In this document: positions 9,231 to 20,120 of the stretch, piece after piece
Numbering within the stretch: the first letter of the stretch is position 1
How the letters are laid out: each line of letters begins with the position of its first letter
Source: Vitis vinifera
Taxonomy: Eukaryota > Streptophyta > Magnoliopsida > Vitales > Vitaceae
Length of the DNA: 64,000 nt
Reading direction: 5' to 3'
NCBI RefSeq assembly: GCF_030704535.1
Contig: NC_081806.1
Location: 4,537,001-4,601,000, forward strand
Made by a program: the position numbers and the translations under genes
The notes under the pieces: model-generated
What the model was told of the DNA's origin: nothing
What the model saw: only the letters and a program-made list of their open reading frames with translations
The model's database searches: none

Positions 9231-12225
9231 ATGCACCGCCTCAAACCCTCTCTCCAATTCCGCAAATCCATTACCTATACTTACGTAACACTTGCAAGGC
9301 ACTTCTCCACTCACCAAACCCGCTTCGATCATGTTGGTCCCATGGCCTCGCTTCTCAAGTCCAGGTCCGTGGTTCGGTTCCGAGGACCGGACACAGTCAA
9401 GTTTCTTCAGGGTCTGTTGACCAACGATGTGCAGAGGTTTTGTGAATCCCCGGGTGAGATGACCTCGACTTTGGTCACCCCCAATGTGCCTTTCATATCG
9501 GATTCGCCTATGTATGCTTTAATGTTGACCCCTCAGGGGAGGTTTTTGTATGATTTGTTCCTGTACAGGCCGGCTCGGGCTAGTGAGAAGCTTGACAGGA
9601 CTGGGTCTGGACCTGGGTCAGACCCTGATGGGCGGTTGGAGTTGTTAGCAGATGTGGATGCCACTGTCTTGGACGAGCTCTTGGAGAGGTTCAACAAGTA
9701 AGCTTTTTGTTTGAGCTCTCTTTGGTTTCCCGGAAAAATTGGTGGAAAAGAAAAGAATACGAGTTTTGTACTGATTATGTTTTTGTTTTTCTGTTTTGGA
9801 AATAATGTAGAACTCATGCCTATTGGGCTCAGTCTGAATGCTTTATCTCTTAGCAATCAAATGCACCAAATATGAACTGATTTTTGATTGGTTGGTTTGA
9901 GGCTCACTTAGGAAATTTGGTATTGCTACAAGCATAAGAAGTAGGAACTCTAGTAGTATATCTCACATTTTTGTTAGGAATGCCCAGTATGCTTCGCGGT
10001 CCAGTCATCTGAATATTTGGTTCTTCATTTGTTTTTGTTTTCCTAGTCATTCATTGCACTTATGCATTTCTCTCAATTTGGAACATATCACAGAACAGGC
10101 AATATATATACATATATATATAACTATGATCTTTCCTGAATCCTTGTAGCGATGAATCAATACTTGACTGGTAAACCAAACTCTTCCAAAGGCACTTCAC
10201 TGCAAATTATATATATTCCATGCCAAATTTACACCCAGTGACACCATGGTGTTTTTGAGCTGTTTTTTCAAGGTTGAGTGAATTCCAGGCCATTGTGTTG
10301 CCTATGATGGAAGTTCTAATCCCTGTCTTGTTTTTGTCCTCATTTGACATCAACTGTTTGTTGTTACTTGTGACCCTTTGTAAGACTTCTTAGTAAATTA
10401 TATAGGAGGCACTGATTTTTCTAATTAAATAGTCTTCATATTTTGATTAGATATAGACAATTTTGTGGACTTCCATTACTTCAAGAAGAAGTCAAGTTTT
10501 TTCTCTTTCATCTATCTTGTTTCATTGGTACTTAATCAGGAGTAGTTCTTGTTATAGTGTTCTTTGTCGTATTTTCATGCACATGTATACATCTTACAAT
10601 TTATGATGGGAACTAATTTAGCAATGATAGCACAACAAATCTGATATGTCATGTTACATACGACAGCTAATGAACCACCTTAGTGGCTAGGGTGATCTGG
10701 GGTCATTTCTGATGCTTTCCTCATCTCTTTATGAACTCTTGTTCTACGTTGGCTTTGCTTGGAGTGGCCAAGGCTAGGAGATCATTTTTTTAGGATACCA
10801 ATTACTACTTTCAAGTATGTATATTAGCTGTCTTTTAACTTTCTTTTGCTGATCTTGGTTGTGCAGATATCGGAATTTCTTTAAACTTTCTTTTGCTAAT
10901 CTTGGTTGTGCAGATATCGGTTGAGGGCTGATGTTGTGATTGAGAATGTGGCGGAAGAATTCTCTTGCTGGCAGCGCTATGGTGAGAACCTTACTGAAAA
11001 GTTCTCATCTGCAGAAGAACCTGAGGCTGCTTCTGTTGGCTGGGGTGCTGCTGTTGATCCTGCTGGCACATCTTCTTCACATGGAAATAGTCATGGGTGG
11101 CAATGGTTTAAGGACCCCAGGTTGGATTCTCTTGGTTTCAGGGGAATTTTTCCATCTAATACAACACGTGAGTTTTTATTTGTCTTTGCTGTTTCTGAGA
11201 TCTGCCTGTGTTAACATCACCATGTAGTTTAAGAGGCTTATAAGTGCATTGTGGGCGGCTTGACAATCATTGTTAAGTAATTTACAGATCTATTTTATAT
11301 CTGTTGCAGCACCCTTGGTTGAAGCAGACAAAGAAACAGATGAAAAAAATTACCTTCTGTGGAGATTAGAGAAGGGAGTTGCTGAAGGCTCAACTGAGAT
11401 TCTGAAAGGTATATCTTCATTTCCTCCATTAGTGTATATTTGGTTTCCTTCCAAACTTCAGGGAAACCTTTTTTGTAAGGTGGAATTTCATTTTTCTAGA
11501 CTGGTTTTTCTTTTTTGTAGCCCCAATATAGAATATGACACTGAATTTTACATGAATAAGAATTTTTTTATACCAACCTCCATTTCAAGTCTGTCCATTC
11601 GCATTATTATTGTTAGAACTCCATGATCTTAAAAATATGACCTCTGGTTAGTAATGCTGATGCTTGTTTACGTAGGTTACTTTCATCAGTTTTGGCACTG
11701 GGATTTTAATATTTCGATCTCAATTTGTTACTACCCTATTCAGGTGAGGCAGTCCCACTTGAGTATAATCTTGCTGGTCTAAATGCAATAAGCTTTGACA
11801 AGGGATGCTATGTGGGCCAAGAGCTCATTGCCCGTACTCACCACCGGGGGGTCATTCGCAAGCGTCTGCTTCCTCTAAAGTTTCTTGATGATAGTGGAAA
11901 GGGTAAGACCTCATTTGTTTTGTTTTCCATGGCCTTTATCAACTTGGTATATTCAAAACATTCCCTTCCTGTTCGCCCAGAAATGGAGCAGAAAGTTGCA
12001 CCTGGCTCGGATGTGATCAATGCCGTCTCTGGGAAGAAGGCTGGAACTGTGACAACTGCACTTGAGTGTCGTGGGCTAGGTCTTCTACGGTTGAACGAAG
12101 CCTTAAAAGGGCCGAGTAAATTGACCATACAAGGACAGGAAGATGTGAAGGTTGAGGCTATTAGACCAGAATGGTGGCCTACTGAATGGTTTCAAGAGTA
12201 TCAACAAGATACTGCGTCCGCTTAG
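9231..12225 (+). CDS. IBA57: IBA57/YgfZ-family folate-binding protein, mitochondrial (putative transferase, GcvT-like)
   Basis: Five exons: 9231-9697, 10914-11167, 11310-11408, 11744-11902 and 11981-12225. They total 1224 nt and encode 407 aa. The N-terminus is basic and Ser/Thr-rich ([13 protein letters not shown]), fitting a mitochondrial presequence. The mature part begins near residue 38 with the GcvT-like opening ([21 protein letters not shown]). The family signature KGCYVGQE lies at residues 293-300 with its conserved Cys295, the hallmark of IBA57/YgfZ. In yeast and human, IBA57 works with ISCA proteins to mature mitochondrial [4Fe-4S] proteins; that role is inferred here. Length matches the plant family. 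Intron 1 ends in a duplicated acceptor (10834-10920), and intron 4 is only 78 nt and stop-free in frame. An overlapping frame at 9155 is not used. The gene is convergent with the receptor kinase gene. Confidence 0.92.
10834..10920 (+). repeat. tandem duplication of the intron-1 3' splice site
   Basis: Two nearly identical blocks of about 40 bp lie side by side, at about 10834-10873 and 10880-10920. Each has a polypyrimidine run, TTGGTTGTGCAG and ATATCGG. They differ by one A/G change (GCTGATC versus GCTAATC) and one A insertion. Both contain a usable CAG (ending at 10866 and 10913). Only the second gives the family-consistent frame ([13 protein letters not shown]). The acceptors are 47 nt apart, so use of the first shifts frame and soon meets a stop. 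Confidence 0.9.
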
Positions 12226-12930
12226 AATGCTCATTTACAGGATTCAGCATTACTGCTTGTTGACTTCGTCATCCTGCACAACTTGGCCATTGTACTGGCA
12301 ATGCAGGTTTTTCCAAAGTGCTAAAAATGTTGAGCTCATATTTACTTGAAAAGGGAAATAAGGGGAACTTCTAAAATCATATCTTTTGTAATAATTCAGG
12401 TTTTTGCCTTAAATGACTGTTGATGAAAATTTTGAGGTCATTGGCCAAATATTGACCGGTGCCTTCCAACCAAGGTTTCCTTGCTGAGGACTGGATTGGA
12501 GTGGAGTTTGAATCTATATTAGTGTTCTGGGAAATACCATTGTTACCGACCAAAGAGCTTTAACGTGAACAGAAGGAGAAAGCTATAGAGAAATTTTTTA
12601 GTACATTTCCAACCATAACTGATTGCAAGATGTTTCCTGAAGAATGTATTATCATAAGACTAGACTGTCACATTTTCTTCTCTGAGCCTACGTTTATTGA
12701 GGGTTGTGCCAGCTTGTCGCAAAACTAGAGTAAACTTGTAGCTTATAGTCAAATCACAGGGCGATAATCTAATCCACAAATGAACTCTCTTCGCACCACC
12801 TCCAGTCTACAGCAGGCACGCCCGTTTTTACATTCCCCAATCAGCTTTTGCAGTTCAGTGAGGCATCATCTCCCAGTTCATTGCCTTTTTAAGTTAGGAA
12901 CTTGAAATATAGCCATCAAGAACTGGTACC
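12226..12930. other. convergent intergenic region with two 3' UTRs
   Basis: The IBA57 3' UTR runs in from the left and the receptor-kinase 3' UTR from the right. AATAAT and similar AT-rich signals are present at about 12390. No other gene is seen. Confidence 0.6.
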
Positions 12931-15719
12931 TCAAGTGCTCAGCTCCTGAATCACTGTCTCCATAATTGGCCTATTGTCAGGAAGCTCATGAGTGCAAGCT
13001 AGTCCAATCTTTGCCAGCTTGGCTGCTTCAGATTCAGAGAATTCCCCCTTGAGATTTGTATCAACAAAATCAGCAAATCTGCAAGATTCAGCTGCCAGTC
13101 GCATTGAGTTGGTGAGTTGTTGCTTCCCTGACAAAATCTGGAGGATGATCACACCGAATGCATATATATCACTCTTCTCAGTAAAACTTCCAGTGGTAAT
13201 GTACTCAGGAGCTAGGTATCCTAATGCAGCACTGGTTTTCAGAGCTGAGAAGACAATGTCATCAGCAAGAAGTTTAGGAAGGCCGGAATCAGAAATCAAC
13301 GGGTTAAACCGCTGGTCGATAAGGACTTTATCTGCAGAAATGCTTCTGTGAACTAGGGAAGGTTTGTTTTCTTCACTGCTGTGTAGATATCCAATACCTG
13401 GTTGGGAAAGAAGGATAAATATCAATGTGAATGGACATGGTCGATATACTTATCAGTTTATCCGAAAAATAACATCTAGGACTAGCTCATCCACCAGCAT
13501 GCCAGCATACGGCAATCTTGGGAAAATTGTAGTGGACAAAATAAAATAGCAAAGTTGGATGGATAGTGATAAGTTAAACTATTAGCTAACCTTTTGCAAT
13601 GCCATGGATGATAGAGACCCTTGTGGACCAGTTGAGGACCTGGCTGCTTCCTTCTTCCAAATCAAGATACCGTGACAGGCTTCCATTTGGGACAAAATCG
13701 TGGATTAAATAACATTCACCCCTCCCCTTTGAGCAGCAAAAACCTCTCAACCTAACAAGGTTTTCATGTCTCAATGAGGATAATAAGTTCAACCCCTTGA
13801 GGAAGTCTGCTTCCTCAGACTTGCAGCTGGTGGCACTAATGCTCCTAATTGCTACCAGAGAACCATCTCTTAGAATCCCTTTATAGACGGACCAGAACTT
13901 GCTCTTCCCTAACAAATTTACCTCTGAAAAATACTGGGTTGCTGACTCAATCTCGTCCAAGTTGAACCTAGGGTTTTGGCAAAACTCCTGGGAAAATACA
14001 TTCCCATTTCGCCCATCAGCCAATGGATCCCATCCAGTGGAGTACTCAAGACTCACAAGTGGAGAGGCAATCTTCCTGTGGCAGTCTATACTCCGGTCAG
14101 TACTAAGCTGACACTCAGAAGTATCAAATGAACTTCCGATTTTCTGTTTCCTCCTTCGATAGCAAAGAAAGGTCAGAAGTCCTACCGCAGACAATGTGAC
14201 AGTGACTGTAGTAACCCCAGAAACGAGGACTATTCGAGGGAATTTGGATACATTTGGGCAGTGGGTTTGGTTGCAATGAGGCCGGAAATTTGAAGACACA
14301 GGATAAATTGTTGGAGTGAAATCAGTGTTGGTGGCTGGGAACGTTTCAGATTGGTTGATATTCATACCATCCCAATAACTGCAAACTCTCAATGAAGAAA
14401 ACCCAACTCCACATAAACCAGCTGAGTTGTTTGCGTGTTGAAACCCTTCCTTTAATTTCTTCAAGCCTTCATTTCATTCATTAAAACCATAATCAATGTA
14501 TGTGTACAATGCAGAAATTAAAGAAAGTTGCAAACTTTGAGCAAAAGATGCCAGGTGGAACTCACCAGAAGGGACTATTCCCCACAGGGAATTGTTCCTC
14601 ACATCTAGAAATTCCAATGCTGGGGCCTGCGCTAGGTTTGCAGGAATTGTTCCAGAGAGGCGATTGAAGCTCAAATTCAGCATTCTTAACATGCCTAAGT
14701 TTCCCAGGCTTGGAGGAATTTTGCCAGTCAAGTTATTTTTTTGCAAAGAAACAACACTCAGCTTCTTCAGGAAACCTATCTCTGAAGGTATCGCCCCTGT
14801 CAACTGGTTGCTGCAAAGCTGCAAAACTGCAAGAAATATCTAAATAAGCTGAATGTCGGAGATGAGGAACCCAAAAACCCAAGCTTTTATTTTATTTATT
14901 TATTTATTTATATTTATCTTTCACTGAATTCCAAGTTAGATAATGTTCCTTTTGGTCGCTGAGAAAATGCAGGAAAAGAAATGGCACTAGTGCAACGCTT
15001 TTTCCGTATCGCATATGCTATAAGATTTAAAACTCTCTTCTGAATTCTATAACTCTCTCGGCAACCAAACATCATTTGAAGGTGACCCAGTAAACAAAAT
15101 TCAGAAACAAGAAACCAAGGAGAATTTCAAGCAAGATTGTAGTTTCTATCATTCTATGTACTACATTCAGTGTTATGGCAGGCCGATTCCGATTTACCAA
15201 AATATAGAAATCCCATATAAGAAAATTCAAGATAACAGCAACACCGACAAGAACAGAAGAACCCAAAATTCTTAACCAACCTTGAAGACTAGCCATGTTA
15301 CCAATCTCGGGAGGAATGGCGCCGGAGAGATTGTTGAAATCAAGATATAGATCGGACAATTCGGTAAGGCTGGAGATTTCTCTGGGAATTTCACCAGATA
15401 ACGAGTTGTAATGCAAGTAAAGACCAGAAAGGCATTTCAGTCCAGCCACCGCCGGCGGTACCTTGCCGGAAAGTCCCTTTCCCTGCAACGTAATATTTGC
15501 CACTTTCCGGTGTTCGTTGCAGTGGACGCCTTCAAACGAACCACTACATGGGTCTGCATCACTGGTCCAAGAAGAAAGGAACCTGTTCACCGGGTCCAGA
15601 GAAGCTTTCATCTCCATGAGAGCTCTCAGCTCTGAATTTCCCCACACGGTTGGCAGACCAGAAAATGCAAGAAAAAGGAGGAGAGAAAAGAGGAAATAGA
15701 GGAAACAGAGGAAACCCAT
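12931..15719 (-). CDS. LRR receptor-like kinase (At5g51560 type), predicted pseudokinase
   Basis: Four exons on the minus strand: 15281-15719, 14566-14826, 13591-14466 and 12931-13397. Their total is 2043 nt, encoding 680 aa. Order of parts: signal peptide (about 1-26); LRR N-terminal cap with the usual WTSDADPCSGSFEGVHC; about six leucine-rich repeats to about residue 230; a Ser/Thr/Cys-containing juxtamembrane stretch; a single membrane span at about 312-334; then a kinase-like domain from about 405 to the C-terminus. Several catalytic residues are replaced: the VAIK lysine is Arg441, the alpha-C glutamate position is Gly (FLKGLNLL, about 458), HRD is HRS (Ser544), the following catalytic-loop Asn is Lys549, and DFG is DSG. 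LAPEY and the DIYAFGV region are intact. The domain therefore probably signals by binding rather than phosphorylation. I recall similar changes in Arabidopsis relatives, so this is likely ancestral rather than decay. Confidence 0.93.
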
Positions 15720-17650
15720 ATCTGTTTCTGAAGCTCAATTATCTCTTCCTCTCAAGAAACGGAGAGGGTGAGAAACGGAGAGAAGAAGAGACAATGCAAG
15801 TATTTGTCAAAGACAGTACAAAGGCAAAACCTTGGAGTCACTCTTGCGTTCACATTCTGTGTGTTGGAGGTCAGATTATGATCGTGTTTGGCTGACTTCT
15901 CCTATAAAAATAAAAAATAAAATAACAGTACATCAGAGGTTAATTTAACAGGGTGATTAACGTGTCTGTACTGTCAACCAGGTGGCCGACTCTGGTTGCC
16001 ACTCACTACCTTATAATAAAGATTTACCAGAGTCTTTTGACTCTCAGATCAAGCTTGGGCAGATCAACTCTTATCCTTTCATGTCCAGAAAATTATTAAC
16101 AACACTCTGCCTTCTATCTTTTCACGTATCAATAACATCATTCTCACATATTATTTTGACATGATGTTTCATTATTTGAGAGGTATATCAGTATCTGAAT
16201 GGATGGTTTAAAAAAGATAGAATATGATATAGAAAGTCTCGATCTGTTATTTGTGAGCAGTGTGGGGTTTCTAACATTCTATATATATATTGATAAGCCT
16301 CCAGTCAAAGGATGGCAGACCTAACTTTGGCAACAATAACATGGCCTTGTGTCAAGTCAAAATATTTGTAGCAAATATTATAGTTATATAAGCTTGGCAT
16401 CCAGAGCATCCAATTCATACTTTTCAAGTCACAAGTAGGACAAAAAGAGGAGTGTTCCTTGGGTTCCCTTGTCTTGGATTCCCATAACTTCTAATCCACC
16501 ATCAGCGCCAAAATAAATGAACTGTCTGTCCTTGAAAAAACACGACCGTGAAGAGAGGAAATGGGTCATCAAAAGAAGTTATAAACCTCATCGTTGATCT
16601 GTGTTTGGCTGTAGGTTTCTACATGAGAGTAGGTCACCAACTTGAACATTTAGGTTAAGGAGCCAAGGTTTGTGTGACCCTTTTCAATGTTCAAAAGGGC
16701 TACCACTAACTTTTTCATGTCATTCAAATGAAAAGGCATACTTAAACTATAGGTAGTGGCAGAAGTGGGGGATATAAAATGCCATCATGACAAAGAAAAT
16801 AGTGGAGTTTTGATGGCAATGTGAAGGTCATTTTCAAACTCTCTCCACCATTTGCGATGTGAATGATTGAAAATGGCATGAAAAAGGAAAAAGTGATCCA
16901 CTCAACGATTTCAAATGTCTTAGAAGAAGACAAAACATACGAGTATATTGAAGACAATACATACAAGTATATTGAAGAGAAAGCGATCCACTCATGTAGA
17001 TTGGTTTTGAATTTGAATTGTGGAGTCGTCTCACTTTTGCCTTTCCCTTCTTATCAGGGCAATCAAGACTTATGAAAAGGGTCTGCCCCCTCAAAAGAAG
17101 GTATGCTTTTTTCTACTGTTCAAACTTAAAAATGAATGATCTTCAACGCCTTTAAGTCTAGTCTTCTAATCTTCGCTTTATTTAAAGATCTTCCTGTCAA
17201 GAAAAAGAAAAAACAAAAAGATGACGCTGGATTCGCACTTGCCTCTTAACAGATTAAACTAATTCATGATTTTACTGGTGATTAGTGGGCCCGTGAAATT
17301 GCAGGCAAATAATCCTGTAGTTTAAATAAAGAAGACAAATCCATGAAATCTTGGAATTACCAGAACAATGGCATAAATTCCAGTCAAGGAAAAGTGGAGA
17401 ATGGTGAAGAAAAATCTTAGAAACACATGACCACTGAGACAGAGAAACTTGCTTGAAGTTTCTTCATTGCGCAATTTCCAGAATGCAGAAACATAGGTAG
17501 GGAAGGACAAGTTTGCATTCTGCTTCCACGAAGGAAGTTTGCAGAAAGATGTCTAACATATTTTTCATTCCTTCAACAAAGGGTCCACAACATATTCTTG
17601 GACCATGTGAATATTTACATTTCAAATTGAAATCATAGACCAGTTAGCAC
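15720..17650. other. upstream region of the receptor kinase and intergenic DNA
   Basis: The 5' leader and promoter of the minus-strand receptor kinase lie at about 15720-16000. At 16920-16985 a short direct repeat (ACATACRAGTATATTGAAGA, two copies) occurs. No gene is recognised; the open frames are short and have no family features. Confidence 0.5.
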
Positions 17651-17653
17651 AAA

Positions 17654-19010
17654 TCAAGAACGCCGTGTACTCAATCACCAAGAGTTAGGTTCACTATCTC
17701 TGTCGTGCAGTGGTTCAATACCCTCTTGAGGCTTACGCCTGCTCATTCTCTTGGAATCTACCACTTTGAAGAGTCTGGGTGCCAGCAGCCCCACAAGCCA
17801 TTTGGGGTCTTTAACTGTGGCTTCACACATTATTCTTTTGAAGTCATTACCAATTCATGGTAGATTAACAATCCTGGGGCATAAGGTTAAGAGGATGCCA
17901 TACATATATAATGTCAAGAATTTTTTTTCACTATCCGATGTGGGATATCACAGATTGCCTTATCAGCTTGAAGTCCTTTCCAGCATTTACAATGTCCAAC
18001 TTATACCAGAAATGCAGCATTAGGTGGTGAGTTAGAATCTCATGTACAAATGGAACTTAAATTTTAAGTCACTGTTTTTTTCCCATCAGCATAAAGATGG
18101 CACAGAAGCAGGATGGCATGGGCCTAGCTTACTCTACTGCATCTTATATTTATCATTTTAATTTGGCTTGCAGTTGAATCAATGGAACTGATGGGGAAGA
18201 CTTGGCATTCATCAAAATTGAACAGGGTTTGCAGTTTACATGGTAATCTAACTATATAATCCCTATAGTCATAGAGTCCTATGGTGGCAAATGTGGCTAC
18301 ATTAAAAGAAACATATAGATCTGAAGAGCATTCACTAGTAACAAATGGGTTAGAAGAAAAGGTGTCAAACAACTTCATCCAGATAATCGATTGCTGGCTA
18401 TTTGGTATAGAGTATCTGTATAGGGAAATTTCTTCCATAGATGCAAAGATGTTGCAGGTGAAGAAATACCCTGAAAACTTTTCTGCATCCACTGTGGCAG
18501 ATGTGACAATAAAATGGGGTCAGATCTCAATTTGACAAGCTACCTCAGCAATCCAAAAAGGACATCAGTGTGGATTGTCCTGTCTCAAGCGTCAACCATG
18601 ATGACCGAGCATTGAGAAAGATTTTCATCAATCACAATCTACATAAGAAGGAGATGTACTTGATCATAGTATCTGGTCCAGAACAATTCTCAAACTGAAT
18701 AGCATATACAACTTCCTTTCCTTAAACGACAAGCAAACGCTTCTGCAACTACCTTTTCCAAAGACATTACAGCCACCATACGAGGCTGAGTACATCCAGT
18801 CTTATCCCTAGTCATGTACTTTTACTTCAGCCAGATACTGTGTTACTTGGGTTGTCTTGCCTGAGCCAGTCTCATCAATGATGACCAGAACTGATTAACA
18901 TGCACAGCCTGAACAACTTCTTTCTTCAATTTGTGGACAGGCCAACGTTTGTTCTCGAAGTTGACATTCCAACCTCTGTGGGTATGGCTCCTTCAGTGGC
19001 ATAGGCCAAA
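17654..19010 (-). pseudogene. DEAH-box pre-mRNA splicing helicase (PRP22/DHX8-like) pseudogene
   Basis: Read on the minus strand, fragments appear in the order of a PRP22-type helicase. First come EGAIPTE (18977-19000) and KLKKEVVQAVHVNQ, then the Walker A motif DETGSGKTTQVTQYLAE (about 18825-18876) and TQPRMVAVMS (about 18764-18793). Next are SGPDTMIKY, VTSATVDAEKFSGYFF (about 18460-18505), YKLDIVNAGKDF (about 17980), IYHELVMTSKE (about 17850) and DPKWLVGLLAPRLFKVVD. The C-terminus SEPNSW-LSTRR stops at 17654. Several frameshifts and in-frame stops interrupt it, including a TGA in place of the Arg codon after NSW. About 290 residues of the second RecA lobe and following domains are missing. 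The space between the halves (about 18010-18455) holds unrelated open sequence. A complete protein would be about 1170 aa, so this copy is partial and non-functional. Whether it arose by retroposition cannot be settled here. Confidence 0.85.
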
Positions 19011-19059
19011 GCAAAAAGGGTTTTTGCAGTTGGTTTTCTAGGTGTAGTTCTGTATGCCC

Positions 19060-20120
19060 AAAGCTCTAAAGACTCTTAAAACTCTCTAATAGTTACTCGA
19101 GCCCATGATCTATCTTCAGTTCCTTAATGGTTCTTTCTGTTTGATTCTCTACCCCATTCATAAAACGCCTGCAGCAACCCAATGTTTCTGACTTATAAGA
19201 GATTAAATAGACATAACGATAGCGTGCATAGACCATCTATAAATGTAATGAAGTAGAAGGCACCAGGGCTTTGCCTTCACATTCATTGGGCCACATCTGC
19301 CTATGTACCATGCTCAACGAGTTGGTCCAATAGGTCTTCTCTATAACTGACCTATTCATTCTATTTTGCCCAATATAGTAACCCAACATTCTCACATAAT
19401 CCACATAGTAGTTATGAACAAATATCCAAAACAATGAAATTACATGCCAAAAACTCACTATCATAAATAATCATTCCCAGAAAAAGTCCTAACATTGTTT
19501 CATCAAATATCAAGAGCAAACAAGACACCATAAAGTGACAAAGTATGGTCACCATGCCAATGTAGTTGGTAGGTACAAATGCCCAATACCATTATACTTG
19601 TTCCATTTCCCACGAAGATCTTTCAATTTCCTACTACACTCAACAATACCCTACAAATCTAACTTGATTCCTCATTGCCTGTTCCATTGCTTTTGAATCC
19701 ACAATCTCATCTAGAGAGGAATCAGCAACCATTACATGATGAAAAGCATAAACACAATAAGAATCTAAGTGAGAAAGTACCTTTTTTAGCTCACTTAAAT
19801 TGTAAGTGAAGTGTCATTTCTTGCCAAGGTTGAAACTTGCTTTATTAGCTTTGCCCCTTTTCCTACCATTCTTGCCTCACTTGCCCTTGATTAGTGTTCT
19901 TCGCCTAAGAAGACTTAGATACCTAATTATTTTGCTTTCTTTTGGCTCTCTTAAAGTTTTTGCACTTTGGAACAACTCCCTTGTGCCTACTTCCCTTGCA
20001 CAAACCTAGTAGCCAAGGTCCCAGCAAACTTATCCTTGAGGCAAATCCAAATCCCTTGCGTGGTTTGATATTGGTCAAATAAACCCATCAAATCATTTTG
20101 AAGCTACTTAATTATCTCTT
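19060..20120 (-). mobile_element. decayed Ty1/copia-like fragment (gag region)
   Basis: On the minus strand near 20080-19990 a short frame reads LMGLFDQYQTTQGIWICLKD, then KFAGTLATR, resembling the gag domain of plant copia elements. Further scraps occur towards 19230. The element is heavily broken, no LTRs were found, and its limits are uncertain. It looks old. Confidence 0.4.

Noticed and set aside
10867-10913. Upstream acceptor as the real start of IBA57 exon 2
   Set aside because: It shifts the frame and hits a TGA, and it loses the conserved [13 protein letters not shown] segment.
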